Notes under the pieces: model-generated
Database searches by the model: none
What the model saw: the letters and a program-made list of their open reading frames with translations, nothing else
Told to the model about the DNA's origin: nothing
In this document: positions 35,013 through 36,436 of the stretch, piece by piece
Numbering within the stretch: the first letter of the stretch is position 1
How the letters are laid out: the number at the start of each line of letters is the position of its first letter
Assembly: GCA_001003855.1 (NCBI GenBank)
Contig: LCPX01000001.1
Location: forward strand, 1-36,436
DNA from: Candidatus Moranbacteria bacterium GW2011_GWE1_49_15
Lineage (GTDB): Bacteria; Patescibacteriota; Minisyncoccia; Moranbacterales; GWC2-37-73
Reading direction: 5' to 3'
Length of the DNA: 36,436 nt
Position numbers and translations under genes: made by a program

Positions 35013-35136
35013 AAAAGCGTCCGGTAAAATGTTACTGCGCAAGGAAATTATACTTTAAATCAGGCAAAAAAGCAAATGCGGCCGCCAAAAGCAGCCGCGC
35101 TGACGATAACCGGAAAGGCCACGGTCGGGCAAAATC

Positions 35137-36060
35137 TCAAAGCGAGCTTTCGCACCCCGAAGATGTATGCAAAACGCTTTCCCGCTCGCCCATGCCCTTG
35201 ATTTCGGCGATCACCTCGTCGATGACCCAGCTCGGGGTCGAAGCTCCCGCGCTGATCCCGACTTTTTCGCAAGACGAAAACCATTCTTCCTTGAGCTGGT
35301 CTGCCCTTTCGATGAAATAGGTTTCCTCATTGACCCTTTCGGAAATTTCATGCAAGCGGTTCGAGTTCGCGCTTTCAGGCGCGCCGATCACGACCATGAC
35401 GTCGTTTTCCCTGGCCAACTGCTTGACCTCGGTCTGGCGGTGATGGGTAGTAAGGCAGATCGAATCGAAAACCTCAACCTTCGGATACTTCTCCTTGATG
35501 ACATTGGAAGCGTGCTCCACGAATTCCTGATCCTGCGTGGTCTGAGAAAGCACCACAATGTTTCTTTTCGCGTCCAATTCGATATTTTCAAGTTCCTGCT
35601 CGTTTTCCACGAAAACCGCCTTCCGCTGGGCCCACTCATTGATGCCTTTCACTTCCTTATGATCCCTTTCTCCGATTATCACGATCTGGCTCATCTTGTC
35701 GAAAAAGAGCTTGGCCAACCTTTGGACCTTAAACACCCTTGGGCAAGTCGTGTCCACCAAGTCGAATCCGTTTTTCCTGGCCAATTCATAAATTCTGGGA
35801 CCCATGCCGTGCGCCGTGATCACCAAAGTCTTCACTTTTCCTTTGACTTTATCCAGGGTTTCTTCCAAAGTCCCTTCCATCTCGACTTTAAGCACTCCGA
35901 GTTTCTCAATCCTTTTGACCACGTCGTTATTGTGGACCAAAGAACCCAAAACGGCGATCGGTCTTTTGACTTTCGGGTCCTTGGCGATTTTCTCGACCAT
36001 GTCATACGCCCTTCCGACTCCCTCGCAGAACCCGGCATATTGCGAAAGCGTTATCTCCAT
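35137..36060 (-). CDS. ispH: 4-hydroxy-3-methylbut-2-enyl diphosphate reductase
   Basis: 307 aa; 'YAGFCEGVGRAYD', 'LGSLVHNNDVV', 'TAHGMGP', 'DTTCPRVFKVQ', 'SQTTQDQEFVE', 'SICLTTHHRQ', 'ISAGASTPSWVI'. Confidence 0.95.
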   Translation of the reverse strand: MEITLSQYAGFCEGVGRAYDMVEKIAKDPKVKRPIAVLGSLVHNNDVVKRIEKLGVLKVEMEGTLEETLDKVKGKVKTLVITAHGMGPRIYELARKNGFDLVDTTCPRVFKVQRLAKLFFDKMSQIVIIGERDHKEVKGINEWAQRKAVFVENEQELENIELDAKRNIVVLSQTTQDQEFVEHASNVIKEKYPKVEVFDSICLTTHHRQTEVKQLARENDVMVVIGAPESANSNRLHEISERVNEETYFIERADQLKEEWFSSCEKVGISAGASTPSWVIDEVIAEIKGMGERESVLHTSSGCESSL

Positions 36061-36151
36061 ATATTGAAATAAAATTTAAACTTATTAAAGCTATTTCAAC
36101 CAATATAACCCATTTCCGGCAAAAATGGAATAGTAGCCGTTGAAAAACAAA

Positions 36152-36173
36152 ACTCCCCATTTCCATGGAGAGT
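36152..36173 (-). terminator. Intrinsic terminator after proS
   Basis: Minus-strand RNA ACUCUCCAU-GGAA-AUGGGGAGU (one U-G wobble) followed by UUUUG. Confidence 0.8.
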
Positions 36174-36186
36174 TTTTCAATTTCGA

Positions 36187-36436
36187 CTATTTTCCAACTT
36201 TAATTTTCTTGAGCATTTCTTCCACTCCCATCACTTCCGCATCCTCCTCGCTTCTCTTTTTCACTTCCACTCCGCCGGCGGAAATCGTCTTGCCACTCAC
36301 CACCACGCGCCACGGAATCCCGATCAAATCCGAATCCGCGAATTTCTCCCCGGCCCTCGCGTCGCGGTCGTCGAAAAGCACCTCGATCCCTTCGCTTTGC
36401 AATTTCTCATAAATCTCCTGAGCTTCCTCATCCTGG
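36187..36436 (-). CDS. proS: Prolyl-tRNA synthetase C-terminal (anticodon-binding) part, truncated by window
   Basis: 'QDEEAQEIYEKLQSEGIEVLFDDRDARAGEKFADSDLIGIPWRVVVSGKTISAGGVEVKKRSEEDAEVM'. Confidence 0.92.
   Translation of the reverse strand, partial: QDEEAQEIYEKLQSEGIEVLFDDRDARAGEKFADSDLIGIPWRVVVSGKTISAGGVEVKKRSEEDAEVMGVEEMLKKIKVGK

Noticed and set aside
35167-36072. 301-aa plus-strand ORF opposite ispH
   Set aside because: Antisense shadow of ispH with no independent evidence.

Overview
This 36.4 kb window looks like chromosomal sequence from a Candidate Phyla Radiation (Patescibacteria/Parcubacteria-like) bacterium. That placement is inferred from protein content and compactness; no database search was run. 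Most genes lie on the minus strand. From left to right: (i) a run of seven tightly packed genes for nucleotide and small-molecule hydrolase-like enzymes (RdgB-like, HD, DUF3850/ASCH, CYTH, nucleoside-deoxyribosyltransferase-like, NUDIX, and a hypothetical); (ii) a second HD gene, lysS, greA, rseP, frr and a YCF48-like lipoprotein; (iii) tRNA-Lys(UUU), next to two unusual inverted-repeat units whose ends resemble the tRNA T-arm; (iv) a PEGA/propeller protein, acylphosphatase, a zincin, a ferric-reductase-like membrane protein and an L,D-transpeptidase; (v) a promoter-to-terminator noncoding interval with strong predicted RNA structure, then an MFS transporter; (vi) a ~145-bp tandem structured repeat that appears to be derived from the 3' end of rpsI; (vii) the rpsI-rplM-rplQ-rpoA-rpsD-rpsK-rpsM-rpmJ-infA cluster; (viii) a baseplate-J-like membrane protein, an FtsA-like protein, a PfkB kinase, eno, pgk, mraY, a D,D-carboxypeptidase, scpB, scpA, an MFS transporter, aspS, a double-receiver protein, ispH and the end of proS. 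The best candidates for something undescribed are the structured ncRNA at 13.67-13.91 kb, the rpsI-tail repeats with compensatory stem changes at 15.2-15.5 kb, the tRNA-arm-bounded repeats at 8.69-9.01 kb, and the enzyme cluster at 0-2.8 kb.
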